Positions 27,593 to 37,700 of a stretch of 64,000 nucleotides of DNA are shown here, piece by piece. The stretch is from VRUE01 sp963816785. Its GTDB lineage: Bacteria > Actinomycetota > Thermoleophilia > Solirubrobacterales > 70-9. The stretch's first letter is position 1; every line of letters starts with the position of its first letter. The notes under the pieces were generated by a model that saw nothing but the letters and a program-made list of their open reading frames with translations, had not been told where the DNA came from and did no database searches. A program made the translations under genes and the position numbers. The stretch is from assembly GCA_963816785.1 (NCBI GenBank), contig CAWFLL010000004.1, positions 992,001 through 1,056,000 on the forward strand. The letters are read 5' to 3'.

Positions 27593-28009
27593 CTAGTAGG
27601 AGCTGAGGGCTTTGGCGTTGGCGCCAGCAGCGATCATGAAGGAGGACCGCTGCGCAGGCTATGCGCGGCGAGGTGGGCGCGCAGAGGCTGCGCCAGAGGC
27701 TCTCTCCGCCGCCCTGCGCGGCTCTTCGGCTCAATCGGGCCCCTCCTTGTCATCCCAAGCCCCGCTCAACGCGTATCAGGCCCGCATCGAAGTCGACGTC
27801 GCACCAGCGCAACGCCCGCAACTCCCCGGGCGAAGGCCGCGGTAGAGGGCCGTCGCCCAGGCCGGGCGATCCTCGGGCCAAAGAGCGTCCAGAAGCGCCT
27901 GTGCCTCTGCCTCCGAGCGCGAGATTGCTCCGCCGCTGACTGACGCCGGAACGGTTGTCAGGAGTTTGTTCCCGGCATCCCGGATCTCGTACCAGGCCTC
28001 ATCCGGCAT
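27593..28009 (-). pseudogene. Remnant of a tyrosine recombinase/phage-type integrase
   Basis: Read on the minus strand across frame shifts, the segment gives SEAEAQALLDALWPEDRPAW then ATALY-GLRPGELRALRWCD (box I, with the catalytic Arg in GLRPGELRALRW) and VDFDAGLIRVERG, then PIEPKSRAGRR. After a gap comes FMIAAGANAKALSSY, the pattern just after the box II H-x-x-R. The N-terminal arm-binding domain, the H-x-x-R and the catalytic Tyr are missing, and TAG at 27593 ends it. It is therefore inactive, but shows that a phage or integrative element once lay here. It directly abuts the GST start. Confidence 0.7.
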
Positions 28010-28100
28010 CGACCCATGGGCTGAGTTTGACTTGCAGGACGGCCGAAGTCGAGCGCCCTATTCCCGACAAGGGCTCGGATGAGAGGGGGCACCCCGGAAG

Positions 28101-28122
28101 CCATGAACTAGTTCGTTCATGG
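28101..28122. promoter_or_regulatory. Inverted repeat upstream of the CAP-domain gene
   Basis: CCATGAAC-TAGTTC-GTTCATGG has perfect 8-base arms; inside it GAACTAGTTC is itself a palindrome. It lies 77 bp before the CAP gene start and may be its operator. The GAAC/GTTC halves recall LexA sites, but the spacer is six, not four. Confidence 0.35.
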
Positions 28123-28198
28123 ACGAATCGGCGTATGTCCGATCCCTTTTTTGTCCATTTGGGTAAAGGCCTGCGCTTGACCGTCCGAATCCGCGGGC

Positions 28199-28813
28199 AT
28201 GACCCGCAAATTCACATATGCAGTCCTTGTCGCTGCAACCGCTCTCCTCGCCGCCGTGGAGGCGCCCTGGGCTGAGGCCCAGCTGGTGCACGAGCATCAC
28301 CTCGCGAAGGTCGCGCGCGATTCTGCTGGCGGACCGCTGATCGCGCCGTCAACCGTCTGCCCATCGCAGGACCGACTCGAGGCTCCGGTAGGGGTCCAGG
28401 AGCAGACCATGCTGTGCCTCACCAATTACGCGAGGCAGGAGGCCGGGCTTGGCGGCGTCAGCGAGACAGAATCGCTGATGGCATCCGCCGACCTAAAGTC
28501 GCGCGACATCCTGGCCTGCCATGACTTCAGCCACTACGCCTGCGGGCGCCCGTTCTCCTACTGGATCCGAGCGATGGGCTACACGTCGGTTCCCTGCTGG
28601 AGGATTGGGGAGACAATCGCCTTCGGGCAGGACAATCTGGCGACACCTCGCTCGATGTTCATCGCGTGGATGCGCTCTCCTACGCATCGCAGAATCATCC
28701 TCGGCGGCTTCAGCCAGGTCGGTGTCTCCCTCCGGGTGGGCGACCTGGGCCTCTACGTGAAGGCGCATGTCTGGACCGAGCACTTTGGCGACCAATGCGA
28801 ATCCGCCCTCTAG
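28199..28813 (+). CDS. Secreted CAP/SCP-domain protein
   Basis: A 204-residue exported protein. Signal peptide: MTRKFTYAVLVAATALLAAV-EAPWAEA, with cleavage likely after AEA (about residue 27). The CAP domain (about 70-200) has MLCLTNYARQEAGLGGVSET, the His in CHDFSHYACG, GETIAFGQDN and AWMRSPTHRRIILGGFSQVG, matching the His-Glu-Glu-His cavity of the family. Bacterial CAP proteins are extracellular and of varied function (lipid binding or proteolysis). ATG at 28199 gives the complete signal peptide. An inverted repeat lies 77 bp upstream. Confidence 0.85.
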   Translation: MTRKFTYAVLVAATALLAAVEAPWAEAQLVHEHHLAKVARDSAGGPLIAPSTVCPSQDRLEAPVGVQEQTMLCLTNYARQEAGLGGVSETESLMASADLKSRDILACHDFSHYACGRPFSYWIRAMGYTSVPCWRIGETIAFGQDNLATPRSMFIAWMRSPTHRRIILGGFSQVGVSLRVGDLGLYVKAHVWTEHFGDQCESAL

Positions 28814-29874
28814 ACTCGAAAACCCTCTTCGATCTGATCTCGAGTCCCCATTTCGGGATCGGATTCCAGGGCGCTAATCGGAGCTGTCCCAATCTCCCTG
28901 CCGCCGGGCGCAGGACATTGGTCTCGGCGCCCGATCGCAGATCGTCGAGGAAGCCCTCCGAAACCAACGCGAGCCCCTCAGGCTCGCAGTAGGCGTGGAT
29001 CGGGTAGCGTGGCGCGAAGAGGTGCGCTTCCAGCGCAGCTCTTCTCTTTTCAGGTTTGGGATCGGTCCGTGGCTACTCCAGACCTTGGCTTTGGATCAAC
29101 ATCGAGGCGCTTTTGATCTCTGGATCGTGATCGGCGCATCGTGATCCCTCGGCAGCGACTTCGGGGTTAATCCACCGTCCGCAATGATCACGAGGTCACC
29201 GGCCCTTAGCGCGTCAACTCCCAGACGCTCGGAACTAGCGCAAGGGCAGCCTTTCGGATTTGTCGGCCGCGGTCGTAGTTAACCCAGGTAAATTCGGAGG
29301 ACCGCTTGGCCCGGTCGGCCAGTCGGGCAAGAGAAGGACGGCCGGGCGCCGTGGACTTGGGAAGGTCCCGGTAGGCGCCCGGCTGCCCTCTTCCACGCCG
29401 GCCAGAGGTCGGGGATGAGAGAACCCCGTGTCCAGGTTCAGCGTGGGTACCGCATCGGCGCCTCCCGGCACAGGAATACCGGTTGGCCCCCTTTGCCGGA
29501 ACCCCCCAGGGTAAAGGGGCCCCCGGCGGTTCCCGCGGGCGGGAGTGATGCGTTACCGGGCCGCGGGAAGCCTGTTGAAGGTTGGTCCGAGCCACCACCG
29601 ATGGCGCCCAGCGCAACCGCTTTCTCGGCAGAGCGCGAGGTGGAGCTGGACCGCAGCAGTGTCGCCGGCGCCGTAATCGCATGGGTTACGTGCGGGTGGC
29701 GGCCGGCGCAAGAGGCCCTCGTCTCTTTGCCTCGTGTCAGTTTCACGAAATTCCCCTGTCCGGTCCCGGATAACGGTGGCTACCGTCACTCTTCAGCCGG
29801 CGAATCGGTGATCCCTGTCGCCCGAACGGGCGTCCGCCGATAGGAAAGCAGATTCTCGTCTGAAAGGCAAGATG

Positions 29875-29891
29875 AACTTTTCTGAAGATAA
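29875..29891 (+). promoter_or_regulatory. CTTTTCTGAAG motif, copy 1
   Basis: AACTTTTCTGAAGATAA; 16 of 17 bases match the copy before the giant surface gene at 54403. It lies about 375 bp before the tandem TetR gene. Confidence 0.35.
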
Positions 29892-30040
29892 CCATTTGGA
29901 GACTTAGGCTGTGCAGGGGGTCGAATCGCGCCAGAGGCCTGGCTTCGGCGTGCGCACCCAACTGTGAGCGATGCTGCGGCTCGCTACTGCTCCCGCGGCG
30001 CTGAGGACCGTGGTCGAAATGGCGACATATCTCGCTTCCC

Positions 30041-30050
30041 CTTCAGAAAG
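30041..30050 (-). promoter_or_regulatory. CTTTCTGAAG motif, copy 2
   Basis: CTTTCTGAAG on the minus strand, a shorter variant of the motif, 215 bp before the tandem TetR start. Confidence 0.25.
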
Positions 30051-30265
30051 GCGTCTACTATCCACCGCGACGAATTGCAGGCACAGGGGAAATGGCGGGT
30101 GGCGAGCGATCGCTGCCGGCGCGGGGGGTTTGGTGGAGCGGTGAGTCAAGCGAGCAGGCGATCGCCGATCGCGGCGAGGCGGAGGTCCTACAATGAGCGC
30201 GGGCCGAAAGGGGATAGCGGCCCACCGCGGGAGGCGCTCAGGGCGAGAGAGAGGGCGAGTGCCGT

Positions 30266-31590
30266 TTGAGCGAGCGTGAGAACGTGGGTGCGACGCTCAG
30301 CACCCCGTGGGGAGAGGCCTCGGAGCTGAGGGAGCGACGGCTCTATCCGGGCGCCGGCACGCCGCGCCGAGGAGGTCGCGCGCAACCAGCGCGAGCGGCT
30401 CTTCGGCGCGATCGTCGCGCTCGCCTCCGAGAAGGGCTATGAGGCGATCACGGTCGCCGACGTGCTCGCGCTGAGCGGCGTCTCGCGCAGCGCCTTCTAC
30501 GAGCACTTCGCCAACAAGGCCGAGTGCCTGACCGCGGCCGCCGCCGAGCTGGTCGAGCCGACGCTGGCGGCGCTGGCGCCGGCCGATCGACAACGGCGGC
30601 CCGCGCGAGCCGAGCGAGGTCTTCGAGGCGTTCTTCGCGCTCCTGCGCTCCCAGCCGGCGGCGGCGCGGGTCTGCTTCGTCGAGCTGCACGCGGCGGGCG
30701 AGGCGGGCGAGGCGCTCGGCGACCGCGCGCTTCGAGGCGCTGGCGGCGAGGGTCGAAGAGCTGAGCGGCGGGCCAGCCGGGCGATCAGCCGATCGGACCC
30801 GGAGCTGGTGCGGGCGCTGATCGCCGGGCTGCGCAAGCTGATCCACACCCGCCTCGCCCGCGGCGAGGAGGCGCGAGCTCGAGGGCCTGGCGCCGGAGCT
30901 CTGGCAGTGGCTGGCGAGCGTCGCGCCGCCGCCCGGGCCGCTGGCGGTGCCGCGCCGCCAGCGCGCCGCGGCTCGGGGCCGCGCTTTGAGGGCTACACGC
31001 CGGCGGAACGGATCGCGCGGGCGGTGGCGGCGGTGGTCGCCGAGAAGGGCTACGGGGCGATGAGCACCGACGACATCGCCGCGCGCGGCGGCGATCTCGC
31101 TCAGCACCTTCTACGCCCACTTCGCCGACAAGCGCGACGCGGTGCTCGGCGCGCTGGAGATGAGCGGCGCGCAGATCATGGCCCTGGCGGTGCCGGCGGC
31201 GCGGCGGGCCGGCGACTGGCAGCGAGGGCGTGCGGGCCCTCTATGAGGCGATCTGCGCCTACTTCGTCGCCGAGCCGGCGATGGCCGAGCTGGCGACGGT
31301 CGGCGTCTACGGCGCCGGGCCGCAGGCGCTCGCCCGCCGCGACCGGGTGATCGACTCGCTGGCGGCGATGCTGGCGCCGGGCTTCGAGGAGAACCCCGCA
31401 GGCGCCGGCGGTCAGCGCCGAGGCGATCGCGGCGACGGTCTACGCGCTGATGCGCGAGCAGGTCCGCAGCGACGGCCCCGAGAGCCTCGGCGCGGTGGTC
31501 CCGCTCGCCACCTACATCACCCTGGTCACCTTCGTCGGGCCCGAGCGCGCCCTGGCGGTCGCCAACGGCGAGCGCGGCCCGAAGCGCTGA
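30266..31590 (+). CDS. Tandem (double) TetR-family regulator
   Basis: A single coding run of about 440 residues holding two TetR units in a row. Unit 1: LFGAIVALASEKGYEAITVA then DVLALSGVSRSAFYEHFANK, with a ligand domain to about 30900. Unit 2: AVAAVVAEKGYGAMSTDDIA then ISLSTFYAHFADKRDAVLGA (after removing bases near 31090), ligand domain ending NGERGPKR at 31590. There are shifts near 30375, 30590, 30720, 30870, 31090, 31210 and 31400. The start may be TTG at 30266 (SERENVGATLSTPWGEASEL); no ATG is available. It could act as a pseudo-dimer in one chain. It converges with the TetR at 31598, 8 bp away. Confidence 0.65.
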
Positions 31591-31597
31591 GCCGGCG

Positions 31598-32239
31598 CTA
31601 GGGTCGGGCGGCGGCGGGATGCGGAGCTCCTCCTCGGCGGCCTCGGCGCCGAGGTAGGGGAAGACCGCCGCGTACATCAGCTCGGGGATCTCCTCCTCCC
31701 CCAGCCCGAGTTCGCCTTTGGCGACGGCCTCCTGGATGCGGGCGAAGACGACGCCGCCGACGCCGATCGCGGTGGCGAGGCCGGGCGACTCCGGGCCGCC
31801 GGCCTCGGCCGAGCCCTCGTCGAGCAGTTTGACGAGGCGGTTGAAGGTCTCCTGGAAGAGCTCCTGGGCGCGCTTGCCGGCGTACTGGACCTCGACCGCG
31901 GCGAGGCGGGCGACGCGTTCGTCGGCGCGCAGGTAGCGCAGCAGCGCGTAGGCGGTGGCGCGCATCCGGTCGCGCCAGCCGCTCTCCCCGGCGACCGCCT
32001 CCTGGGCGCGGGCGAAGAACTCGTCGTAGATCTCGCCGAGGACGGCGGCGAAGCAGGCGTCGAGGTCGGCGTAGTGGCGGTGGAAGGCGGCCTCGTCGAC
32101 CTCGGCGCGCTCGAGCAGATCGCTCGAGCTTCAGCTTCTTGTAGCCGCGCTCGGTGCAGAGGTCGAGCAGCGCCTCGCGGAGGCGGCGCACCTCGCTTCT
32201 GCGGAGTCGGGCATCGCTCTCAGCCGGTATGTATCTCAC
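31598..32239 (-). CDS. TetR-family regulator at the end of the MMPL/DUF2600 operon
   Basis: TetR protein of about 213 residues. Start GTG at 32239 (RYIPAESDARLRRSEVRRLR), overlapping the DUF2600 stop by four bases (GTGA). The DNA-binding domain reads EALLDLCTERGYKKLKLE, then a shifted VDEAAFHRHYADLDACFAAV. The ligand domain is clear: RADERVARLAAVEVQYAGKR, then ELFQETFNRLVKLLDEG and EEEIPELMYAAVFPYLGAEA. Frame shifts are at about 32110 and 31640. It probably senses a product of the operon and represses it. Confidence 0.75.
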   Translation of the reverse strand: MRYIPAESDARLRRSEVRRLREALLDLCTERGYKKLKLERSARARRGRRGRLPPPLRRPRRLLRRRPRRDLRRVLRPRPGGGRRGERLARPDARHRLRAAALPARRRTRRPPRRGRGPVRRQARPGALPGDLQPPRQTARRGLGRGRRPGVARPRHRDRRRRRRLRPHPGGRRQRRTRAGGGGDPRADVRGGLPLPRRRGRRGGAPHPAAARP

Positions 32240-33405
32240 AAGCGGGCACGCGAGCGCCGCGCGGCGAGCAGGGCGCGGCTGCCGCGCCCGCCGCGGCGCA
32301 GGAGGTGGACCGCGAGCGAGGGTCGGGCGAGGGGGCCGAGGGCGCCGTAGACGGCGAGGGAGATCGGCTCGCGGCCCGGGCGCCAGGCCTCCTCGTGGAT
32401 CAGGTAGAGGGCCCCCATCGCGGCGAGGATCGCCTCGTGCAGGTCGCCGTCGGGCAGCGCCGAGACGCGCTCGCGGGCGCCGGCGGCGATCGCTCCGCAG
32501 GCGCTCGGCGGCGTGCTCGTGGGAGTCGTAGCGGCGCAGGTGGCTGGCGTCCTCGGGGTCCTCGTCGAGGTCGACGAGCGAGTCGAGCAGGGCGTTGAGG
32601 CCGCTGGCCCAGGGGAAGTAGGCGGACTCGACCCGGCGGGCGTCGGCCTCGCTGGCGCCCGGGCGTGGCGGCGAGGGCGAGCAGGGCGCCGACGCAGAGC
32701 GAGGAGGCCGCGGCGGCGGCGATCAGCTCCCACCACTCGAAGCCGGGCTCGAGCCCGGCCTCGGACGCGGTCCGCGCCGCCCACTCGTCGAGCTGGTCGC
32801 TCGACCGGGGCGAAGCGCAGGGCGTGGTTCAGCGCCTGCGATTCGCAGCAGAGGCGCGCCTGGCGCAGCAGCGGGCCGCGGGCGGCCTCGTAGGAGGGCA
32901 GCTCGCGCAGGGGCGCGCGGCAGGTCTCGATCAGCTCGAGCAGGTAGCCGCCGTCCTCGCTGGCCGGGGCGTGGGCGTAGTAGTCGGCGTGGGCGGCGTC
33001 GGGGTCGAGGGCGACCTCGAAGGCGCGGTGCAGGGCAGAGCCCGTTGGCGAGCGGGTCGGCGCGTCGGGCGCTCGGAGACGCCGTCGAGGTAGTCGAGCA
33101 TCAGCTGGTAGGCGACGAGGCTGCGGGCGAGCTCGCGCGCGGCGCTCGGCGGGCGCGAGGACGGCGAGGGCGGCGAGGCCCTCGGAGTTGGAGCCCTTGT
33201 CGCGGTGGGAGGCGAGCGCGTCGGCGCGCAGCAGCGGGTCGGGGATCGCCTCGGCGCGGGCGAGGAGGCGGCGCTGGGTGGAGCGGGCGGCGGGGAAGAC
33301 CCCGAGCCAGTAGCGACGCGCGGCGCGTGGCGAAGAGGCGCACGGAGCCGCCGCGGGCGGCGCGCTCGCCGGCGGGAGAGCAGGCATGGCGGCCTCGGGG
33401 CTCAT
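32236..33405 (-). CDS. DUF2600 family (YtpB-like, tetraprenyl-beta-curcumene synthase type)
   Basis: About 385 residues, matching DUF2600, the family of Bacillus YtpB, which cyclises C35 heptaprenyl diphosphate to tetraprenyl-beta-curcumene. Visible blocks: DALASHRDKGSNSEGLAALA near the start, HRAFEVALDPDAAHADYYAH, ASEDGGYLLELIETCRAPLR, CCESQALNHALRFAPVER, and after frame correction LLDSLVDLDEDPEDASH, the Asp-rich metal site, in place of the DDxxD of other terpene synthases. The C-terminus has LHEAILAAMGALYLIHEEAW. Shifts lie near 33320, 33150, 33050, 32810, 32660 and 32500. The ATG at 33405 overlaps the previous stop (ATGA). A polyprenyl diphosphate substrate is inferred; chain length is unknown. 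Confidence 0.7.
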   Translation of the reverse strand: MSPEAAMPALPPASAPPAAAPCASSPRAARRYWLGVFPAARSTQRRLLARAEAIPDPLLRADALASHRDKGSNSEGLAALAVLAPAERRARARPQPRRLPADARLPRRRLRAPDAPTRSPTGSALHRAFEVALDPDAAHADYYAHAPASEDGGYLLELIETCRAPLRELPSYEAARGPLLRQARLCCESQALNHALRFAPVERPARRVGGADRVRGRARARLRVVGADRRRRGLLALRRRPARPRRHARAPARPTPAGSSPPTSPGPAASTPCSTRSSTSTRTPRTPATCAATTPTSTPPSACGAIAAGARERVSALPDGDLHEAILAAMGALYLIHEEAWRPGREPISLAVYGALGPLARPSLAVHLLRRGGRGSRALLAARRSRARL

Positions 33406-34208
33406 CGGCGCACGCGGCAACCGCGCAGGATCGTCGTGGATCAGGGTCGGCCGGGGCGCGAAGTGGTAGGTGGCGCGGGCGAGGGGGAAGATGCCGATGC
33501 TGAAGCGGGGCGGCAGCGGGCAGCGGGCGCTGAGGTAGCTGCGGCGCTCGCCGGCGGCGCGGTAGCGGCGCCCGAGGGTGATCTCGAAGGAGCGCAGGCG
33601 CGGCCAGCGACCGAGGGCGCGGCGGACCGGCGAGCGCATCAGGACCCCGTAGGCGCCGCGTGCGCAGGCGGCGCAGGTAGAAGGGCAGGACGAAGGAGAC
33701 CGGCGGCGAGGCCGAGTAGGCGTGGACCCAGACGGCCGGGCGCCCGTCGGAGCGGCCGTTGAAGGCGAGGACGCCGGCGCGGGCGAGCAGCGGGCTCGTC
33801 GGGGTCGAGCGGGACTTCGGTGCGTGATCTCGCCGCGGCCGACCAGCGCGCCGCGGCAGCGGGCGAGCGCCTGGCGCTGCGGTGGCGTTGCGCAGGCGGG
33901 CGCGGGGGCAGACGCGGCAGGCCGGCGGTGTCGAGGCCGCCGCGGGCGCCGAAGGCGATCTCGATCCGCCGCAGCTGCGGCGGCGGGGCGCCGTCGGTGC
34001 CGCGGACGGAGCCGGCGAGGGTGAGGGAGACCGGCACCGGGCGGTGGCGGGGAATGTGGCGGGGCGAGATCGAGCCGTCGAGGGAGACGACGACGCCGGG
34101 GCGGCCGCTCTGCTCGGCGCCGGCGGGCCCGACCGCGAGGTAGGCGAGCGGCGAGCAGGACGAGGAGCGCGAGCGACGGCGAGCCTTGGGCGGAGCGCGG
34201 CGGCTCAT
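33402..34208 (-). CDS. Secreted predicted beta-rich protein, paralogue of the 41628 gene
   Basis: About 265 residues, exported (basic start MSRRAPPKARRRS, then a hydrophobic stretch SPLAYLAVGPAGA). Shared blocks with the protein at 41628-42416: a GTDGxPPPQLRRIEIAF-type strand (there GTDGTQPPRLRQLRIEI), and near the end YLSARCPLPPRFSIGIFPLA against FLSAGCPAPKGVGQVLFPLA. The frame-corrected C-terminus STTILRGCRVRR also matches the other protein's STVQRSCRAR. Function unknown; a beta-sandwich is suggested by the alternating pattern. The start overlaps the stop of the small secreted-protein gene, and the stop overlaps the DUF2600 start. Shifts near 33655, 33800, 33900 and 34165. Confidence 0.55.
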
Positions 34209-34706
34209 CGTGAACCTCGAGGGCTTGAAGGCGCAGTAGTTGAAGCCGAAGGAGACGACGACGTTGTTGGCCTTGTTGCCCTCGTGGATGAAGTCGGCCC
34301 GAGACGCGCTGGAAGCGGGCGATGTCTTCGGCGCGCAGGGCGGCGGCGGTGCGCCCGAGGTGCCGCGGTCTCGCGCTCCAGGGCGGCGAACCAGCGGGCG
34401 AGGGTGGCCCTGTCGGCCGCGGGCCGCGGCACGCGTGGAGATCGAGCTGACCGTGCCGGCGAAGATCCGCTTCGCCTTGGCGAACCTTGCGTCGCGGCGA
34501 GGCGGAGGCGTTCGGAGCGGACGTCGGCGCGGGTGCCGCGGACGGCGCGCTGGGTCGCTTCGGAGCCGGGCTTGCAGATCTTCTCGAGCTGGGCGACGTA
34601 TTCGGGGCGGGTCAGTTCCGCGGCGGCGCGCGACGGCGGCGCGAGGCGAGCGGCGAGCAGCGCGAGCGCCGAGCGCGGCGAGCGGCGGTGCGGCGCGAGC
34701 GCGCAT
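34205..34706 (-). CDS. Small secreted protein of a Thermoleophilia-type family
   Basis: About 165 residues with a signal-like Ala-rich N-terminus (MRARAAPPLAALGARAAR). Frame-corrected blocks are ELTRPEYVAQLEKICKPGSE, a four-helix-like middle (LARWFAALERETAA), and the C-terminus FIHEGNKANNVVVSFGFNYC, then KPSRF. The pattern of one Cys after EYVAQLEKIC and a second in FNYC is repeated in many small exported proteins I associate with Thermoleophilia; no function is known. The ATG at 34706 shares its A with the MMPL stop, and the end overlaps the next start, so translation is coupled. Shifts near 34620, 34500, 34400 and 34300. Confidence 0.5.
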
Positions 34707-37700
34707 CAGCTCGCCGCCTCGGCGGTCGGCGCCGGCCGGCGGGCCGGGCGGCGGCGCGCGGCAGGAGGCGCTCGAGCCAGGCGCGGGGTGCGCCAGACCC
34801 GCTCGCCGATCAGGAGCATCAGCGCCGGCAGGAGGACGATGCGGACGACGGTCGCGTCGAGCAGGATCGCGACGGTGAGGCCGAGGCCCATCTGGCTGAC
34901 GGTGGCGACCGGCGCGATCGCGAAGGAGGCGAAGACGGCGGCCATGATCGCGGCGGCGCCGGTGATCACGCCGGCGGTCTTGTCGAGGCCGAAGCGGATC
35001 GCGGCGGCGTTGTCGCCGCTGCTCGCGGTAGTTCTCGCGCATCCGGGCGAGGAGGAAGACGGCGTAGTCGATCGAGAGGCCGAAGGTGACGCCGAAGATC
35101 GCCGCGGCGCCGACCGTGTCGATGTAGGGGTGGCCGCCGAGCGGGTAGCCGGCGGGGATCTTGCAGGCGAGGGTGACGACGCCGATCGCGGCGGCGACCG
35201 AGAGCAGGTTGAGGCCGACGGCGAGGGCGGCGAGCAGCGGCGCGCGCAGCAGGGCGAGCGAGCATGAGGAAGGTGATCAGGACGATCGAGCCGACGACGA
35301 AGGGCAGGCGCGATTTGGTCGCCGAGCCGTAGTCGTTGAGGACGGCGGCGCCGCCGCTGAGCCCGGCGCTGAGGCCCGGGCGCCGCTCGATCGCGGCGGC
35401 GAGCGAGCGCAGGCGGGAGTCGAGCGCTCGCGAGCCGGCGGTGTTGAAGCCGGCGTCGGGGACGATCAGGTAGCGGGCGGCGGTGCCGCCGCCGGAGACG
35501 TCGATCACCTCGGCGGCGAGCGAGCGCCGGACCGGGTCGGCGCCGTCGATCGCGGCGACGGCGAGGTAGCCGGAGTCGAAGAGGCGCGGCGAGAGCTCGT
35601 TCGAGTCGGTCGAGGCGGCGCTCGAGCGGGTCGGCGGCGCGGGAGACGCGCTCGCCGGCCCGGCTCAGGCCCTGCTGGAGCGGGTAGGCGCGCTCCGAGC
35701 CTTCGGCGAGGCCGCCGCTGAGGGCTTCGGCGCCGCCCCGCAGTTCGCCGAGGCCGCCGGCGAGGCGCTTCGGCGCCCGCGCCGAGCGCCCGCAGGCCGC
35801 CGCTGAGGCCCTGCGGCCTCGGCGGCGAGGCGGGCGGAGCCGCCGCTGCAGGCGCTTGCCGCCCGAGTAGAGCTTGCCGAGGCCGCTGTTCAGCGCCGCG
35901 CGCCTGGGCGCGGAGGCGGGCGAGTTCTTCGCGGTTGGCGGAGAGGACGGAGGCGAGGACTTCGGCTTCGTGGGCGGCGGGCGCGAGCGAGGGATCGGCT
36001 GGCGGCGGCGCTCTGCAGGCGGGCGGAGAGCCGGCGGGCGCGGCCGAGGCCCTGGGCGGTGAGGTTGGGCAGCAGGGTGCCGAGGCCGAGCGAGAGGTTG
36101 TAGGCGGTCGCCGGAGGCGACGCGCTGGCCCTCGGCGAGCCGTTCGGAGCCCGAGGCGAGGCGCTCGAGCGCGCCGGAGGCCTGTTCGCCGCCCGCCCCG
36201 GCCTGATCGAGGCCGCCGGCGAGGAGTTCGGCCCCCTCCCCGGCGCGGGCCGAGCCTTCGCCGAGCAGGCCGCCGGCGGCCGAGGCTTCGCCGAGGCCGC
36301 CGCGGATCTCGGAGACCGCGCCCGAGGCCTGCCGCAGGCGGGGACCGAGGCGGGTGAGCTGGGCGGCCGAGGAGGAGCCGCCGGGTTCGCAGTTCGGCGC
36401 CGAGCGAGCGCAGCGGGCGGGCGGCGGCGGCGATCGCGGCGGGGCCGATCACCGCCTCGACCCCGGCGAGCCGGCGATGCGGCGCTGGGTGGCGGTGAGC
36501 AGGGCGAGGCGCCGGCGCGAGGTGAGCGGCCCGTCGCTCGGCGGCGAGGGTGAGGATGAAGGGGGCCTGCCAGCCGGCGCCGACGGCGTCGGAGATCGCT
36601 TCGGAGTCCTCGCGCGCGCGAGCTCGAGGGCGAGAGCTCATCGACGCCCGGGCGAGCCGGTGTCGAAGGCGAGGGCGGGTGCGGAGAGCAGCAGCAGCGG
36701 CACGACGATCGCGACGGTGGCGAAGGCGGGGCGGCGCAGGGCCGACGGTGGCGGCGGCGGCGACGCGGGAGCGGCCGGCGCCGGGCCGGGAGCGGCCGAT
36801 CTGGCCGGCGTTGATGCGCGGGCCGAGCAGGGTGAGCAGGGCGGGCAGGGAGGCCCAGGCGATCAGCACGGCGATCGCGGTGACGACGGCGAGGGCGGTG
36901 GCGAGCGAGACCAGCAGCGAGCCGGGCTGGAAGAAGGCGGAGAGGAAGATCGAGAAGAAGAGGGTCGCGCCGGCGATCGCGGTGGTGCGCCCGGCGCTGC
37001 GGCGGGTGATCGGCGGCGGCGTCGGTCGGGCGCGCGGCCGGCGGCGAGCTCCTCGCGGAAGCGGGAGACGATCAGCAGCGAGTAGTCGACGCCGAGGGCG
37101 AGGCCCATCATCGTGCAGACGACGAGCGAGAGGGCGTCGATCGGCATCAGCGAGGTGAGGAAGACGAGGACGCCGCGGCCGGCGAGGACGGTGAGGGCGC
37201 CGAAGAGCGAGCGGGATCGCGGCGGCGAGCGAGCGAGCGGAAGACGAGCAGGAGGACGAGGAGCAGAAGCGGGGCGGCGAGCAGCTCGGCGCGCTCGGCG
37301 GCGGCGAGCGATTCGTGCTGCAGGGCGCGGGAGATGGTCGCGAAGCCCGACTGGGTCGCTCGCACGGGCGGGTGGACGTTGGCGTCGAGGGTGTCGTTCG
37401 AGCGCGGGGACCGTGTCGCGCATCGCCTCGGCGAGGGGCACGTGGTAGTCGAGCAGGAGCAGGGCGCGCGAGCGGGCGTCCGGGCGGCGTGCCGGGCGGC
37501 GGCGCGGGCAGCTTGCGGGCGGCGGGCGCGGGGTCCCAGGGCGAGATCACGGTGACGGTCGGGGTCGCGGCGCAGGACCGCGGCGAGGTGGCGGCCCTGG
37601 CGCTCGATCGCGCCGGCCGGGCCGCGCAGGAGGACGGCGAAGGGCGAGGACTCGCCGAAGCGCTGCGCGGGCGAGGTCTTCGCCGCGGGCCGAGGGGGTG

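Larger units (their letters stand above)
28814..30265. other. 1.45-kb region without a convincing complete gene
   Basis: No frame here shows a complete protein of a known family. GC content is visibly lower than in the flanks. On the minus strand, 28820-29072 has one protein-like stretch (HLFAPRYPIHAYCEPEGLAL then VSEGFLDDLRSG) without a start, likely a gene remnant of unknown family. GC-rich hairpin-forming DNA lies at 29490-29580. Two copies of a CTTTTCTG-type motif lie at 29875 and 30041. It may be a scar between the degraded island and the TetR/MMPL cluster. Confidence 0.5.

Noticed and set aside
28105..28118. GAAC...GTTC as a LexA/SOS box before the CAP gene
   Set aside because: The spacer is six bases instead of four, and the gene has no link with DNA repair.
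29555..29640. A GGGAAGCC...GGTCCG...CCACC pattern recalling a cobalamin riboswitch
   Set aside because: The order of conserved blocks does not match the family, and no cobalamin gene lies downstream.
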